Source: Streptococcus chenjunshii (lineage in GTDB: Bacteria; Bacillota; Bacilli; Lactobacillales; Streptococcaceae). From it: a DNA stretch of 64,000 nt. Both the position numbers and the translations under genes were made by a program. This document shows, piece by piece, positions 23,372 to 33,599 of this stretch. How positions within the stretch are numbered: position 1 is the first letter of the stretch; every line of letters starts with the position of its first letter. The stretch covers positions 1,798,001 through 1,862,000 of the forward strand of contig NZ_CP031733.1 of NCBI RefSeq assembly GCF_003086355.1, read 5' to 3'. The notes under the pieces were generated by a model that was given only the letters and a program-made list of their open reading frames with translations, was not told the origin of the DNA and ran no database searches.

Positions 23372-24550
23372 TTATTTTTTTGTAATTAAGCGCACACGGA
23401 TAATATTATCATTTGCTTCAAAAGCATCTACTAATGTTTTTATCTTAGTCTTATCCGTTTCGTCCAAGTCGAGAATAGTATAGGCATAATCGCCTTTTGA
23501 GCGGTTGAGGATATTGTCAATATTGATATTAACTTCTGAAACAGCCGTTGAGATTTTTGCTACAATATTGGGCACATTGCGGTTAATCAGCGTAATACGG
23601 TAAGGGGCTGTCAGTGCCTGGTGCATATTAGGGAAGTTAACAGAGTGCGTGATTTCCCCGGTTTCCATAAACTGCCGGATTTCCTGACTGGCCATGATGG
23701 CACAGTTAAGCTCTGCTTCTGCTGTTGATCCCCCGACATGCGGAAAGACAGTAATCTTATCTTTGTTGAGCAGCTCTTCTGTGCCAAAGTCGGTAATATA
23801 GCGTTTAACCACCCCCGTTTCGATGGCTTCAAACAGCGCTTCATTATCGACCAGTTCTGCACGGGCAAAATTGATTATAGTGGTCCCTTTTTGCATTAAG
23901 GCAAAGGCATCGGCACCAAATGTATTTTTCGTATCTTCTGTCAAAGGCACGTGGATAGTGATGTAATCACAATTGGCAAAAATTTCTTTAATATCTCGGA
24001 CCCGTCTGACATGATGAGAAATATTCCATGCTGCCTCAATCGAGACATAAGGATCGTAACCATAGACGGTCATTCCAATACGGCGGGCATCATTAGCGAT
24101 ACGGGCACCGATGGCGCCTAGACCGATAACCCCTAGATTCTTGCCGCGAACTTCGGTTCCGGCAAATTGTTTTTTGCCTGCTTCAATCTGTTTAGGGACA
24201 TCCTCGCCTTTTAGGGTATTTGTCCAGGCTGTTGCAGAGATATAATCACGCGCCGACATAAGGATAGCAGCTATCACTGCTTCCTTGACAGCATTGGCAT
24301 TGGCACCCGGAGTATTGAACACAACGATACCTGCTGCTGTTGCTTCGTCAATAGGGATATTATTTGTTCCGGCACCAGCACGGGCAATGGCTTTCAGATT
24401 TGGCGGAAAGACTGTCTCATGTAAGTTCTGACTGCGGATAATAAAAGCATCCGGATTGTCAGAGCGCTCACCGTCAACCTGAAATTCATTCCCCAGTTCT
24501 TTTAAGCCCAACTGATTAATATTGTTAAAGGTTTTAACACTAAATACCAT
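23372..24550 (-). CDS. serA: D-3-phosphoglycerate dehydrogenase
   Basis: The product has 392 residues from ATG 24550; a GTG three codons upstream is possible. The NAD-binding motif GLGAIG lies near residue 143, followed by YGYDPYVS, catalytic Arg/Glu/His region (FARAELVD, HVGGSTAEAE) and a C-terminal ACT domain from about residue 320 that would bind serine for feedback control. It makes 3-phosphohydroxypyruvate, the first step of serine synthesis, and stands in an operon with serC. Confidence 0.96.
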   Translation of the reverse strand: MVFSVKTFNNINQLGLKELGNEFQVDGERSDNPDAFIIRSQNLHETVFPPNLKAIARAGAGTNNIPIDEATAAGIVVFNTPGANANAVKEAVIAAILMSARDYISATAWTNTLKGEDVPKQIEAGKKQFAGTEVRGKNLGVIGLGAIGARIANDARRIGMTVYGYDPYVSIEAAWNISHHVRRVRDIKEIFANCDYITIHVPLTEDTKNTFGADAFALMQKGTTIINFARAELVDNEALFEAIETGVVKRYITDFGTEELLNKDKITVFPHVGGSTAEAELNCAIMASQEIRQFMETGEITHSVNFPNMHQALTAPYRITLINRNVPNIVAKISTAVSEVNINIDNILNRSKGDYAYTILDLDETDKTKIKTLVDAFEANDNIIRVRLITKK

Positions 24551-24723
24551 TTTATTCACACAAAGGCAGGTTCCCCAGCCTTTCCTTTTCTATTTTTTAA
24601 TTAAACTATCATTACTGTTTAAAAAATTCTGTAAGAAACTGTTTCAGCTTTTTTACTGAAAACTGTTCATTTTCCATATAAACGAAAGAGGACTGTCTGC
24701 TCTTCTCTTTCATCCTTGCAGTT

Positions 24724-25275
24724 TTATACCAAACCGTGATAATCTGCTTCATCAACCTCTTGGTAAAAAGCCTTCTCAGCCTTGGTTTTTATTTTTTGAT
24801 AGGCTAAGCGTTCACCGTCAATCGGGACTTTTCCGCAGTAAACATAGCCAAGTTTCTCAAGTATATGCTGCATAGCGGCATTTTTCTCATGCGTATCGCA
24901 GCGAAAATCATGGCCGTCAGTACCTTCAATCAGCCCCTGCAGGAAAGTCTGACCAATCTTCTGTCCCATAACTTCCGCCAAAACAGCGATACGATGAAAA
25001 GTGATATAGCGATGGTTGCTGTGCCGCCAGCGTCCGTCATAAATTTTGTCATAAGCAGGATCGCCATCAGTAATAACGGCTGCATAGGCAACAATCTGTC
25101 CCTCAATCAAGCCGACATACCCCTGTCCCTGTAAAATATCATCAAAAATATCGTTTTGGTTAGGATAATCTCCCTGCCACTGACTGCTGCCAGATTCTGC
25201 CAGCACCTGCTTGGCACTGCTGATGACTGTCATAATCTGATTAACTTCATTAGGAAAAGCCTGTCTAATATCCAT
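24724..25275 (-). CDS. GNAT-family acetyltransferase
   Basis: The product has 183 residues. The GNAT fold is shown by HRIAVLAEVMGQKIGQTFLQ (acetyl-CoA loop) and the late strand-helix HEKNAAMQHILEKLGYVYCG. The substrate is not evident. It sits between serC and serA (63 nt after serC), an arrangement conserved in streptococci as far as I recall. Confidence 0.88.
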   Translation of the reverse strand: MDIRQAFPNEVNQIMTVISSAKQVLAESGSSQWQGDYPNQNDIFDDILQGQGYVGLIEGQIVAYAAVITDGDPAYDKIYDGRWRHSNHRYITFHRIAVLAEVMGQKIGQTFLQGLIEGTDGHDFRCDTHEKNAAMQHILEKLGYVYCGKVPIDGERLAYQKIKTKAEKAFYQEVDEADYHGLV

Positions 25276-25338
25276 TATTCTGCCTTTTTTAGTAATCCAT
25301 TTTCTGCCGCTGCAAAATTGCTTGAAAAACCGATAAGC

Positions 25339-26430
25339 TTAACGATTTTTCTGTTCAAATGCTTTCATAAAATCAATTAAATCCCGGACCCCCTGACGAG
25401 GAAAAGCATTGTAAAGACTGGCGCGCATACCGCCGACACTGCGGTGTCCCTTGATATTTTTAAAACCGAGCGGAGCTGCTTGAGCTACAAATTGAGCATC
25501 TAATTCTTTGTTTGGTGTAACAAATGGGACATTAGCTACCGAACGTTCAGCCGAATGTTTAACGGGGCTGCTGTAAAAATCTGATTGATCAATAAAGTCA
25601 TAAAGGAGACCAGATTTTTCCCGGTTAAGCTCTTCCATCCTGTCAACACCGCCCAATTCCTTGACCCATTCAAAAACAAGCTTGGAAATATAGATACTGT
25701 AAGCTGGCGGTGTATTATAAAGCGATCCGGCATCAGCCTGAATTCGGTAGTCAAGCATACTTGAAAGTGCCGGTTCATCATTGAGAAAGTCTTCACGAAT
25801 AATGACAACAGTAACACCCGCAGGACCAATGTTTTTTTGCGCTCCAGCATAAATAACCGCAAAATCCTCAACGTGGTAGCGAACGGCCAAAATATTAGAA
25901 GACATATCAGCTACAATCGGCACACCGTTCGTATCCGGCAAGTTGTAAACGGCTGTTCCTTCGATTGTGTTATTGGTTGTCAGATGAACATAAGCGGCCT
26001 CCGGGTCAATCGCTGATGCCTCGAAAACTGGGATATGGTCATAAACGCTTTCTTCAGACGAAGCTAATAAAATAGGTTCAAAAGGAATGGTTTTGGATAA
26101 TTTAACAGCTTCTGCATACGCTTTTTTGCCCCATGAACCGGCAACATGATAATAAGCCTTACGTCCTTTAGCAAGATTTAAAGGCAGCATACTGAACTGC
26201 GTAGAAGCCCCGCCTTGCAGGAACAGCACCTTGTAATTATCAGGGATAGCCATTAAATCACGCAGCAGCTGCTCAGCATCTTTAATAATTGTATCGAACT
26301 CTTTGGAGCGGTGGGACATTTCTAAAACACTCATACCGCTGCCCTGATAGTCTAACATTTCAGCCTGTGCCCGTTTAAGCACCGATTTCGGCAATACTGC
26401 AGGACCTGCAGAAAAATTGTAAATCGTCAT
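25339..26430 (-). CDS. serC: Phosphoserine aminotransferase
   Basis: The product has 363 residues from ATG 26430 with a perfect GGAGGTG site; eight residues of upstream frame are discarded. Motifs are [10 protein letters not shown] at the start, GGASTQFSM for phosphate binding and the PLP lysine K199 in [10 protein letters not shown]. It converts 3-phosphohydroxypyruvate and glutamate to phosphoserine, the step after SerA. It leads the operon. Confidence 0.97.
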   Translation of the reverse strand: MTIYNFSAGPAVLPKSVLKRAQAEMLDYQGSGMSVLEMSHRSKEFDTIIKDAEQLLRDLMAIPDNYKVLFLQGGASTQFSMLPLNLAKGRKAYYHVAGSWGKKAYAEAVKLSKTIPFEPILLASSEESVYDHIPVFEASAIDPEAAYVHLTTNNTIEGTAVYNLPDTNGVPIVADMSSNILAVRYHVEDFAVIYAGAQKNIGPAGVTVVIIREDFLNDEPALSSMLDYRIQADAGSLYNTPPAYSIYISKLVFEWVKELGGVDRMEELNREKSGLLYDFIDQSDFYSSPVKHSAERSVANVPFVTPNKELDAQFVAQAAPLGFKNIKGHRSVGGMRASLYNAFPRQGVRDLIDFMKAFEQKNR

Positions 26431-26456
26431 CAAAACACCTCCGTACAATATCACAA

Positions 26457-26485
26457 ATTATAGCAAATTGTCAGAATTTTGTAAA
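26457..26485 (-). promoter_or_regulatory. serC promoter
   Basis: On the minus strand TTTACA and TATAAT are separated by 17 bp, 27 bp upstream of the start codon. Confidence 0.8.
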
Positions 26486-26616
26486 GATTTTTCAAATCTG
26501 ATTCATTTCAAATCCATGATATAATAAAATAATATATAAGCTGGAATTTCAAAAAAGCTGTAGATGATTAAGGGCAGACAAAAATCATAGCCTCCCAAAT
26601 CATTGTTTGTACTATA

Positions 26617-26827
26617 AACAAAACGCAGTAGCCTAGCATTATCTCAGTCGCTTTTTCAAAGCTTTAATATTAAAATGTCTGCTAGGCTTTTCGGGGCAGA
26701 CGTCGAACGTTATGGTTTGGGCTCTGTCTCATTCTCTAGCCGTTCTGACAGAGATGCTGTCTGCGAAATCATAGATTTCTGGCTTACCGCCATTTTTGCT
26801 GTGAGCTTTTCACGGCCTTTGTATCTT
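26617..26827 (+). repeat. Dispersed intergenic repeat, copy D (upstream of cutC)
   Basis: Inverted relative to copies A-C. It ends GCTGTGAGCTTTTCACGGCC then TTTGTATCTT, with arm GAGCTT; the opposite arm is missing. The interior includes AGCCTAGC and the ACGTCGAACGTTATGG module. Confidence 0.8.
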
Positions 26828-26848
26828 ATTTTTGTGAGGTGTTTTATT

Positions 26849-27481
26849 GTGATTCTTAAAGAATTTTGTGCAGAAAATATAACCGGTCTGCAGACATTAG
26901 ACAGTCAGTCGGTAACACGGGTAGAGCTTTGCGATAATTTAGCTGTCGGAGGGACAACACCGTCTTACGGAGTGATAAAGGAAGCGGCCAAAATCCTCCA
27001 CGAAAAGGACATCAGTCTGGCTACAATGATTCGGCCGAGGGGCGGTTCTTTTGTTTACAATGACCTTGAACTTAAAATTATGGAAGAAGATATCTTACAG
27101 GCTGTCGCCTTAGAAAGTGACAGTCTTGTTCTGGGGATGCTGACAAAAGACAATGAATTGGACACAGAAGCTATTGAGCAGCTCATGCCGGCAACTCAGG
27201 GCTTGCCCTTAGTCTTTCATATGGCTTTTGACCGTATTCCTAAGGAAAAACAGAAGGTAGCTTTAGATCAACTGTCCGAATTGGGTTTTACCCGTATACT
27301 GCTGCACGGTTCTGTGCAAAAAAATGATATTTTAGCTAATGCCGACTGGATAAAAACGCTTCACACTTATGCAGATGGCAGAATTGAACTGGTGCCGGGC
27401 GGTGGAGTCACTGCAGAAAATTACCAAGAGCTCTGCCGCCTGACAGGCTGTCAGTCTGTCCATGGGACACGTATCATTTAA
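26849..27481 (+). CDS. cutC: Copper homeostasis protein CutC family
   Basis: The product has 210 residues from GTG 26849 with GAGGTG upstream; a longer in-frame reading from 26675 would lie inside the dispersed repeat and is rejected. Typical CutC motifs are RVELCDNLAVGGTTPSYG, MIRPRGG, FHMAFD and the final VPGGGVTAEN. It adopts a TIM barrel. The family is linked to copper tolerance, though its biochemical role is disputed. Confidence 0.93.
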   Translation: MILKEFCAENITGLQTLDSQSVTRVELCDNLAVGGTTPSYGVIKEAAKILHEKDISLATMIRPRGGSFVYNDLELKIMEEDILQAVALESDSLVLGMLTKDNELDTEAIEQLMPATQGLPLVFHMAFDRIPKEKQKVALDQLSELGFTRILLHGSVQKNDILANADWIKTLHTYADGRIELVPGGGVTAENYQELCRLTGCQSVHGTRII

Positions 27482-27590
27482 AATCTGCAGAATTTCTTCT
27501 TCCAGCCTTTGCAGTTGAATGAAAAAGAGTGTTTTAAGCGGGCAGATAATTATTGTGCTTACTGCATAAGTGGTTGGTTTTGACAAAAAA

Positions 27591-27645
27591 GAGTCTAAGA
27601 TAAAATCGTCATTTCGAAGAAATGGATTTTATCTTAGGCTCTTTA
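27591..27645. terminator. Bidirectional terminator between cutC and rsmI
   Basis: GAGTCTAAGATAAAATC and GATTTTATCTTAGGCTC form a long stem with one mismatch, flanked by A and T runs. Confidence 0.88.
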
Positions 27646-27668
27646 TATTTTTCAGTAAACTCCTCTCA

Positions 27669-28538
27669 TTAATCTTTTAAATCATGATAGATATTATAGA
27701 CCTCTTGCCTGCTTAGCCCAGCCGCTTTAGCCGTTTTTTTAATGGCGGCATTAGGGGCCAGTCCCTCTGCGATAAAATCACGGACAGAAACCTGTATGTC
27801 CTGTTCTGTCAAATTTTCAGGTTCCCTTGCAGCCTGACAGCCAGCAACAATTAGCAGGCATTCTCCTTTTGGCGGCTGTTCTTCAATATAGGCCAGTATT
27901 TCGGAAACTGTTCCGCGCTGATACTCTTCATAGCGCTTTGTCAGTTCACGGACAAGGGCAATCTTCCGGTCGCCGTAGACAGCCAGCATATTTTTTAAGG
28001 TTGCTGCCAGCCGGTAAGGAGATTCATAATAAATCTGTGTTTCAGGATAGTTCTTTTTAGTGGAAAAAAATGCTTTTTGCTGGCCTGCTTTTCTGGGCAA
28101 AAAACCGTAAAACACATGGGGCTGAGGCAGCAGACCGCTGGCAATCAGGGCTGTGATACCAGCAGAAGCTCCAGGCAGTGCTACAACCGCAATATTTTGG
28201 TCAAGCGCTGCCTGAACCAGTTCATATCCCGGGTCCGAAATTGAAGGCATCCCTGCATCTGAAACCTGCGCTAATGATTTTCCATCCTGAAGCAAGGCCA
28301 GCAAAGCAGGAATTTTCTCGGCTGCATTATGCTCATGGAAACTGATCTGTCTCGTTTTGATAGCTAAATGCTTTAGCAGCAGTCCCGTATTGCGCGTATC
28401 TTCAGCGCAGATATAATCCACATTTTTCAGCGTTTCAACAGCCCGCAAAGTAATATCCTGTAGGTTGCCAATTGGTGTCGGCACCAAATAAAGTGTTCCT
28501 AAAGTATATTGCTTGTTAAAACTTTTTTGTATTTGCAT
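27669..28538 (-). CDS. rsmI: 16S rRNA (cytidine1402-2'-O)-methyltransferase
   Basis: The product has 289 residues. The tetrapyrrole-methylase fold is shown by LYLVPTPIGNLQDITLRA, AEDTRNTGLLLKHL, SDAGMPSISDPG and ALPGASAGITAL. It methylates the ribose of C1402 in the decoding centre. Last gene of the tmk-holB-ricT-yabA-rsmI operon, 5 nt after yabA. Confidence 0.95.
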   Translation of the reverse strand: MQIQKSFNKQYTLGTLYLVPTPIGNLQDITLRAVETLKNVDYICAEDTRNTGLLLKHLAIKTRQISFHEHNAAEKIPALLALLQDGKSLAQVSDAGMPSISDPGYELVQAALDQNIAVVALPGASAGITALIASGLLPQPHVFYGFLPRKAGQQKAFFSTKKNYPETQIYYESPYRLAATLKNMLAVYGDRKIALVRELTKRYEEYQRGTVSEILAYIEEQPPKGECLLIVAGCQAAREPENLTEQDIQVSVRDFIAEGLAPNAAIKKTAKAAGLSRQEVYNIYHDLKD

Positions 28539-28543
28539 TTATC

Positions 28544-28864
28544 CTACTCTCTGTACAGCAATTCCATACAAAACACACAGCCCTCATCATTTTCACGGCG
28601 CTGACCGTAAAATGAATTGCAGACATGAAAGCCATCTAGGTAAATACTTTCTAGGTGGTCTTTCCCTTGGTGCGAAGATTTAGCAACCGTTTCAGGCTCC
28701 ATTTGGTTTAAGCGCTCACGCAGTTTCGTATTTTCCAGGCGCAGTCCCGTGTTTTCCTTGACCAGCTCCTGAACCTGTTTTTTCATAGCTTCCACTTCAG
28801 CCAAGGTGACCATCAAATTTTGAGAAAAGTCATCAAAAGCATCGAATAACTTTTTTTTATCCAC
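28544..28864 (-). CDS. yabA: Replication initiation control protein YabA
   Basis: The product has 106 residues from GTG 28864, favoured by the GGAGG site and by agreement with known YabA starts ([16 protein letters not shown]). An N-terminal leucine-zipper helix (to about residue 60) is followed by a C-terminal zinc-binding region with CNSF and CVFC. YabA binds DnaA and DnaN and limits initiation. It overlaps ricT by 8 nt. Confidence 0.95.
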   Translation of the reverse strand: MDKKKLFDAFDDFSQNLMVTLAEVEAMKKQVQELVKENTGLRLENTKLRERLNQMEPETVAKSSHQGKDHLESIYLDGFHVCNSFYGQRRENDEGCVFCMELLYRE

Positions 28865-29657
28865 CAATTTTAACCTCCTCAACAGCATAGGTCAGCAAAG
28901 CCTTCTGCTCTGTCAAACGAATTTGCAGAGTTTCTGCAAATACATTAATTCCTGCAACAACCCCAACCCCATTTTGTGTTTCGACGACAGTTCCCACATC
29001 CGGAAACCTCTTCTTGCTTGTCTGATAGAAGTCATCTTCAAAACTCAGGCAGCATAACAAACGCCCGCAAAGCCCTGTTAATTTACCAGAACTTAGCGAT
29101 AAGCCTTGATTTTTTGCCATTTTAATAGAAACCGGCGGAAATTCACCTAAAAAGGTTGAGCAGCACAAGGTACGGCCGCAGGGACCCAAGCCCCCATAAA
29201 TTTTAGCTTCCTGACGGCTGTTGATCTGTCGGAGTTCCACACGCGTTTTAAAATGAGCAGCCAAATCTTTGAGAAGCTGGCGGAAATCAACACGCTCTTC
29301 TGCCGAAAAAGTAATGAGAACATAGCTTTTTTCTAAAGGAAATACAATATCGAGCAGCTTCATCTGCAAGCGATGCTCGGCAATGAGCTCTCTGACTTTA
29401 GCCTGAGAGCGCTCTGCCAGCTGCCGATTGTCACGGTTCGCCTGAAAGTCCTTTTGACCGGCTCGGCGCCAAACATGGTCCAAATCTGCCGGAAGTTTGT
29501 CTGGACGCATCTCAGTTTGAGTTTGAACAACTTTAGCCAGACGGCTGCCATTTTTATTTTTGACAACCAGAAAATCACCTTTTGGGTAAAACTTGTCAGA
29601 TTGTACATAGGTTAAATCATCTTTTTCACCGTATTTAATTCCAATTACTTTTGTCAT
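28857..29657 (-). CDS. ricT: PSP1-domain protein RicT (YaaT)
   Basis: The product has 266 residues from ATG 29657. The conserved cysteine block [17 protein letters not shown] and [17 protein letters not shown] marks the PSP1 family. In Bacillus this protein takes part with YlbF and YmcA in RNase Y-linked RNA maturation; a ylbF-like gene is also in this window (39046). The start overlaps the holB stop (ATGA). Confidence 0.94.
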   Translation of the reverse strand: MTKVIGIKYGEKDDLTYVQSDKFYPKGDFLVVKNKNGSRLAKVVQTQTEMRPDKLPADLDHVWRRAGQKDFQANRDNRQLAERSQAKVRELIAEHRLQMKLLDIVFPLEKSYVLITFSAEERVDFRQLLKDLAAHFKTRVELRQINSRQEAKIYGGLGPCGRTLCCSTFLGEFPPVSIKMAKNQGLSLSSGKLTGLCGRLLCCLSFEDDFYQTSKKRFPDVGTVVETQNGVGVVAGINVFAETLQIRLTEQKALLTYAVEEVKIGG

Positions 29658-30529
29658 GAAATCACCACATATTCCAATGCATTTTGAAAGCTGACATTGC
29701 TCTGCCACATTAATCGTGCTCGAAAAAGGAGCTGCAGAAGCCGGCGGTTTTGCTTTGTTTTTATCTCCTCTGCCAAAAGCAGAGTCAGCAATTGAAAAGC
29801 GATATCCTGTTCACTTTTATCAGCCGCATACTGAACCAGTCGGGCTGCTTCCAAATAAGCTAAATCAGGGTGTTCTTGAAGATTACTGATGAAACGCCGG
29901 CAAACCTGCTCAAGTTCCAGATTCTTCTTGTTACTCAGTAAATTATCAAGTTCCTGAGGATCCTTAGCCAGCTGCGCAAACAGTTTGGCCTGAGTCTTTA
30001 AAAGACCGGCCCGTTCAGACTGTTCCAGCAAATAAGCCTCATTTTTGGGGAAATGAAAAATCTGTGTACGGCTTCTGATAGTCGGCAACACTTTATCCTC
30101 ATCAGCTGTCAGTAAAATCATATAAGCAGAACTCTGCGGTTCCTCAATCACTTTCAGCAGGCTGTTAGCTGCATTAATATGCAGCTTTTCACATTCCTTT
30201 ATGATAAACACCTGTGTCTTCCCTTCAAAGCCTGACTGCGAAAAATTACGCAGCAACTCTTTTACAGTATCAGTTTTTATCACTTGGCCGCTCGGCTCAA
30301 TGAGACTGACATCAGCAAAATCTCCAGCTTCAATTAAGCGGCAGGACCGGCAGTTCCCGCAAGGGAGGCTGTCCTGCAAATTTTCGCAAAAGCGGCTTTT
30401 AGCCAAAAACAGCGCCATAGGAAAACTTGCGAAGCTGCCTGAAAAAAGATAGGCATGATTTAAACGATCAGCCTGCAGAATCTTTTTAAACTCTGCAAAC
30501 AGTTTTGGTTGTAGTTGCTCTAAGTCCAT
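29654..30529 (-). CDS. holB: DNA polymerase III subunit delta-prime
   Basis: The product has 291 residues. It resembles the clamp-loader AAA+ fold but has a degenerate nucleotide loop (GSFASFPMA), as expected for delta-prime, and a zinc module with C48, C57, C60 and C63. SRT..F (RSRTQIFHF) is the conserved arginine-finger motif. It begins 3 nt after tmk and overlaps ricT by 4 nt. Confidence 0.93.
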   Translation of the reverse strand: MDLEQLQPKLFAEFKKILQADRLNHAYLFSGSFASFPMALFLAKSRFCENLQDSLPCGNCRSCRLIEAGDFADVSLIEPSGQVIKTDTVKELLRNFSQSGFEGKTQVFIIKECEKLHINAANSLLKVIEEPQSSAYMILLTADEDKVLPTIRSRTQIFHFPKNEAYLLEQSERAGLLKTQAKLFAQLAKDPQELDNLLSNKKNLELEQVCRRFISNLQEHPDLAYLEAARLVQYAADKSEQDIAFQLLTLLLAEEIKTKQNRRLLQLLFRARLMWQSNVSFQNALEYVVIS

Positions 30530-30532
30530 GAT

Positions 30533-31174
30533 TTACCTGCTTTGCTTTAGCCGTTCCATGATAACTCCCAAAGCATTTTCAGCAACTGTTTCTGCAGCCT
30601 GAGAAGCATCGAGAGTCACTATTCTGTCTGGATCTGCCTGTGCTAATTCAAGATATCCTTGACGAACCCGTTTATGCATATCCAGTGTTTCCAAATCCAG
30701 GCGGTTAACCTCCCGCTCCTTATTTTGCTGAATACGGCTTAAGCCAAGTTCAGAAGGCAAATCAAAGAAAAGTGTCAAATCTGGTTTACGGCTGTCTGTC
30801 GCAAAATCATTCAGACGATCAATCGTTTTTTTATCAAGCCCTCTTCCGGCTCCTTGATAAGCTATCGAACTGTCAATGAAGCGGTCAATCAGCACTATCT
30901 TTCCTTGATTCACAGCCGGAAGCACTTTTTCGATAAAATGCTGACGTCTGGCCGCCATATAGAGCAGCAGCTCTGTTTTCGCATCCATACTGGCATGGCT
31001 GACATCCAGAATAACCTCTCTGATACGCTCGGCAATCAGAACTCCGCCAGGCTCACGTGTTACAACAATATCCTTTTTGATTTGTTCCCGCAGCTGAGGC
31101 AGCAGCATCTCTAAAACCGTCGTTTTCCCAGCACCATCCGGTCCTTCAAAAGAAATAATAACCCCTTTAAACAT
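30533..31174 (-). CDS. tmk: Thymidylate kinase
   Basis: The product has 213 residues from ATG 31174 (site AAGGAGC). The P-loop is [10 protein letters not shown] (residues 10-19), with the DR motif in [14 protein letters not shown] and a LID region. It phosphorylates dTMP to dTDP. It leads the operon, and repeat copy E1 ends 15 nt before its start. Confidence 0.96.
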   Translation of the reverse strand: MFKGVIISFEGPDGAGKTTVLEMLLPQLREQIKKDIVVTREPGGVLIAERIREVILDVSHASMDAKTELLLYMAARRQHFIEKVLPAVNQGKIVLIDRFIDSSIAYQGAGRGLDKKTIDRLNDFATDSRKPDLTLFFDLPSELGLSRIQQNKEREVNRLDLETLDMHKRVRQGYLELAQADPDRIVTLDASQAAETVAENALGVIMERLKQSR

Positions 31175-31189
31175 ACAGCTCCTTAAAAC

Positions 31190-31303
31190 AAGATACAAAG
31201 GCCGTGAAGAACGCAAAAGGAAAATAGGAGACTGACCGCTGAGTCATTAAAGACTCAAGGGAAGTCTATCTTTTTCCCGCAGCGTTTAGGCCATGTTCAA
31301 TTC
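31190..31303 (-). repeat. Dispersed intergenic repeat, copy E1 (short)
   Basis: Left arm AACGC, right arm GCGTT, short interior with an inner inverted repeat TGAGTCATTAAAGACTCA. Right end AGGCCATGTTCAATTC. Confidence 0.85.
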
Positions 31304-31306
31304 ATC

Positions 31307-31620
31307 AAGATACAAAGGCCGTGAAAAGCTCACAGCAAAAATGGCGGTAAGCCAGAAATCTCTGATTTCGTAGGCGCACCCCTGCCAGAACGACTAGAAA
31401 GGTGCGGTCGACTGTTAAGGCAACAAAGCTTTCAGTCGTTTACAGCTGGCGGTAAGCCAGAAATCTCTGATTTCGTAGGCGCACCCCTGCCAGGACGGCT
31501 AGAAAGATGCGGTCGGCCGCTAGGGCCACAAAGCTTTCAGACGGCTGCGACTAGTTAACTTGAAATCAATTCTAAACTTAGCTATGTTTTTTTGCAAAGA
31601 GCTTAGGCCGTGTTTGTTTC
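31307..31620 (-). repeat. Dispersed intergenic repeat, copy E2
   Basis: In tandem with E1. Left arm AAGCTC (GGCCGTGAAAAGCTC), right arm GAGCTT (GAGCTTAGGCCGTG). The interior has two GGTAAGCCAGAAATC modules. Confidence 0.85.
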
Positions 31621-31755
31621 TTATTTTATATTTCTTTTTACACCGGCTGACAGCAGCCCTGTTCTTGGGCTGATTTAACCGGTATTTAATACTTTTATTT
31701 TAGCAAATTTTTACTAAAAAAGACACCGGCAGCAGCTGCCGATATCCAAAAACAA

Positions 31756-32415
31756 CTATTTCAAGGACTTAGCCGCCGTTTTTTCAATCGATTCCACTTC
31801 AATTCCCTGATTAAGCAGCTTCGCTTTTAAATCTTCAATAGCTACCTGACCGTCAATCTGTACCTCAATGACTGTTTTTCCTGATTTGCGGCTGGCAATA
31901 ACTGTATGCTTGATATTGAGATTTTCATCAGTGATGGTATCCACAACTTTGGCCAGCACCCCGATACTGTCATCTGCCAGAATAACTGCCCGGACACCCT
32001 CTTCGCCATAACCAGACACTTCCAAAAAAGCCCGAAAAACATCCTTGTCAGTAATCACCCCGTAAATCTGCCCATTATCAACAACCGGAAGAATGCCGAC
32101 ACTGTGTTTCATCATAATATAAATAGCATCTTCAAGCCGAGCGTACTGCGATACCGTCACAACATCCTTTATCATAATATCGCCAATTTTCGTCTTATTA
32201 AGCAAATAATTCATTTCATAAATCGAAAGACTGGATGCTTTTGACGGACTGGCTTCTGCCATCGTTCCTGCAGTCACTAAACCGACCAAATGATCGTTTT
32301 CGATAACCGGCAGACGTCTTAAGTCCTGTTCCCTCATAATATCTGCTGCTGCTGCAACTGTCGTATCCGGGGAAACATAAACAACCTTTTTGGTCATAAA
32401 ATCCTTTACTGGCAT
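31756..32415 (-). CDS. CBS-pair and ACT domain protein, AcuB-like
   Basis: The product has 219 residues from ATG 32415 (site GAGGAGGG). Two CBS motifs (residues 5-60 and 78-135) each have the DxxxxP and GxxT/D pattern (PVIENDHLVGLVT, PVVDNGQIYGVIT), followed by an ACT-like C-terminal region from about residue 142. Such proteins bind adenine nucleotides. The function is unknown; in streptococci it lies next to the liv operon. Confidence 0.85.
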   Translation of the reverse strand: MPVKDFMTKKVVYVSPDTTVAAAADIMREQDLRRLPVIENDHLVGLVTAGTMAEASPSKASSLSIYEMNYLLNKTKIGDIMIKDVVTVSQYARLEDAIYIMMKHSVGILPVVDNGQIYGVITDKDVFRAFLEVSGYGEEGVRAVILADDSIGVLAKVVDTITDENLNIKHTVIASRKSGKTVIEVQIDGQVAIEDLKAKLLNQGIEVESIEKTAAKSLK

Positions 32416-32430
32416 AAAATCCCTCCTCAC

Positions 32431-33077
32431 TGCTTTACCTTTATTATAACAAAAAGACCGGGATTCAGTAAAATGAGGCTGTTATCTGAAGGCATTTTAT
32501 ACCTATTTTAAAAATCAAGCAGGGGATCACTTAATGTCAAAAAAATCCCTGAAAGTCAGAGCGTTTTAGACTGTTTGCATGCTTGCAGACATGCATCTTT
32601 AATATCTTAATCACCCAATCATAATGATTGGACATAATTAGAAATCTGGAACAGAAGGGACAGACCACGAAAAAACATTTCTGCCAATGGCTCCATCACT
32701 AAAAGCATCAAGCAATCCCACAACTCGGTCACGACTAATTTGTAAGTGTTATCTGACCTTCTTCTCTAAACCATTTTTCCATGTTTTTGATAAAGGTCGC
32801 ATTCATTTCATCGTAAACTAGCCAATGTAAGGCAGTGACAAGAAGAGCCGAACTTTCACAGCTGCAATGTGCTTTACAAAATCAATTATGAGCTGCTAGT
32901 ATTCATAGAGATAGCTAAGAATATTCTCGCCTACTCAGTATGCTTCTTTGCGCTTGAGCACTTGAGCTTATCTGAAAATTTAAGATTGCCGAGATTTCTT
33001 TTTTCTTTCAAGATATGTTTCATCAAAAAAACAGCTCCAGAACGGAAACTGTTAAAGCGTCAATTTTTTTCAAAACC
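32431..33077 (-). other. Intergenic region with decayed coding sequence
   Basis: No intact gene exists in these 650 bp. On the minus strand around 32740-32850 a frame reads LHWLVYDEMNATFIKNMEKW then FREEGQITLTN, and directly beyond, in another frame, QISRDRVVGLLDAFSDGAIG. The two pieces fit end to end across a one-base shift near 32740, so a dead gene is plausible. I cannot name the family. Confidence 0.4.
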
Positions 33078-33467
33078 TTATCCCCAAAATGTATCTTCTG
33101 CCGCTTGGTCTTCGGAAAAGAGCCAAACCTCTTTAATTTTGCCATCCTCTATACGAAAAAGATCAATACCATTCATATTAAGCTCTTTCCCATCTGTACG
33201 CTTCCCTACAAAAGTGACATTGGCAGCAATTAAATCTTGGTTATCAGAAACCCAATTAGTCAGCACTTTGAAGGTTCCATTTGTTTTTTCAGCAAACGAT
33301 GCCAAATGTGCCCCCAGTGCTTCTTTTCCACGGTGAATCCCAGAAGTACTGTGTCTGCCAGGCTGATGCCAAATAACAGCATCGTCCATTGTGGCAAAAA
33401 CTGCAGGAAAATCACCAGCAGCAAGAGCGGTATTATAAGCATTAAAAATTTCCAAATTTGTTGACAT
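33078..33467 (-). CDS. SnoaL-like (NTF2-fold) protein
   Basis: The product has 129 residues. The start STNLEIFNAYNTALAAGDFP, VIWHQPG and the end DLFRIEDGKIKEVWLFSEDQ match the SnoaL-like polyketide-cyclase/NTF2 superfamily, small cone-shaped enzymes or binding proteins of many functions. It is divergent from an HxlR regulator, which probably controls it. Substrate unknown. Confidence 0.85.
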   Translation of the reverse strand: MSTNLEIFNAYNTALAAGDFPAVFATMDDAVIWHQPGRHSTSGIHRGKEALGAHLASFAEKTNGTFKVLTNWVSDNQDLIAANVTFVGKRTDGKELNMNGIDLFRIEDGKIKEVWLFSEDQAAEDTFWG

Positions 33468-33599
33468 ATTTCTGTCTCCTCTTTTATTTTTTTATTGATT
33501 ATGCTATTATTTTATCAGCTGCATATAAAAAAACAAGTACGCTTTTTACCATTAGTAACTATCAAATATGGTACTATTGAAGTGTATAAAGGAGAAAAA

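Noticed and set aside
26675..26848. In-frame extension of cutC upstream of GTG 26849
   Set aside because: The extra codons are entirely within dispersed repeat copy D, whose sequence recurs elsewhere without coding; the CutC homology and the GAGGTG site begin at 26849.
33078..33336. Plus-strand frames opposite the SnoaL-like gene
   Set aside because: Shadow readings of a clear NTF2-fold protein.
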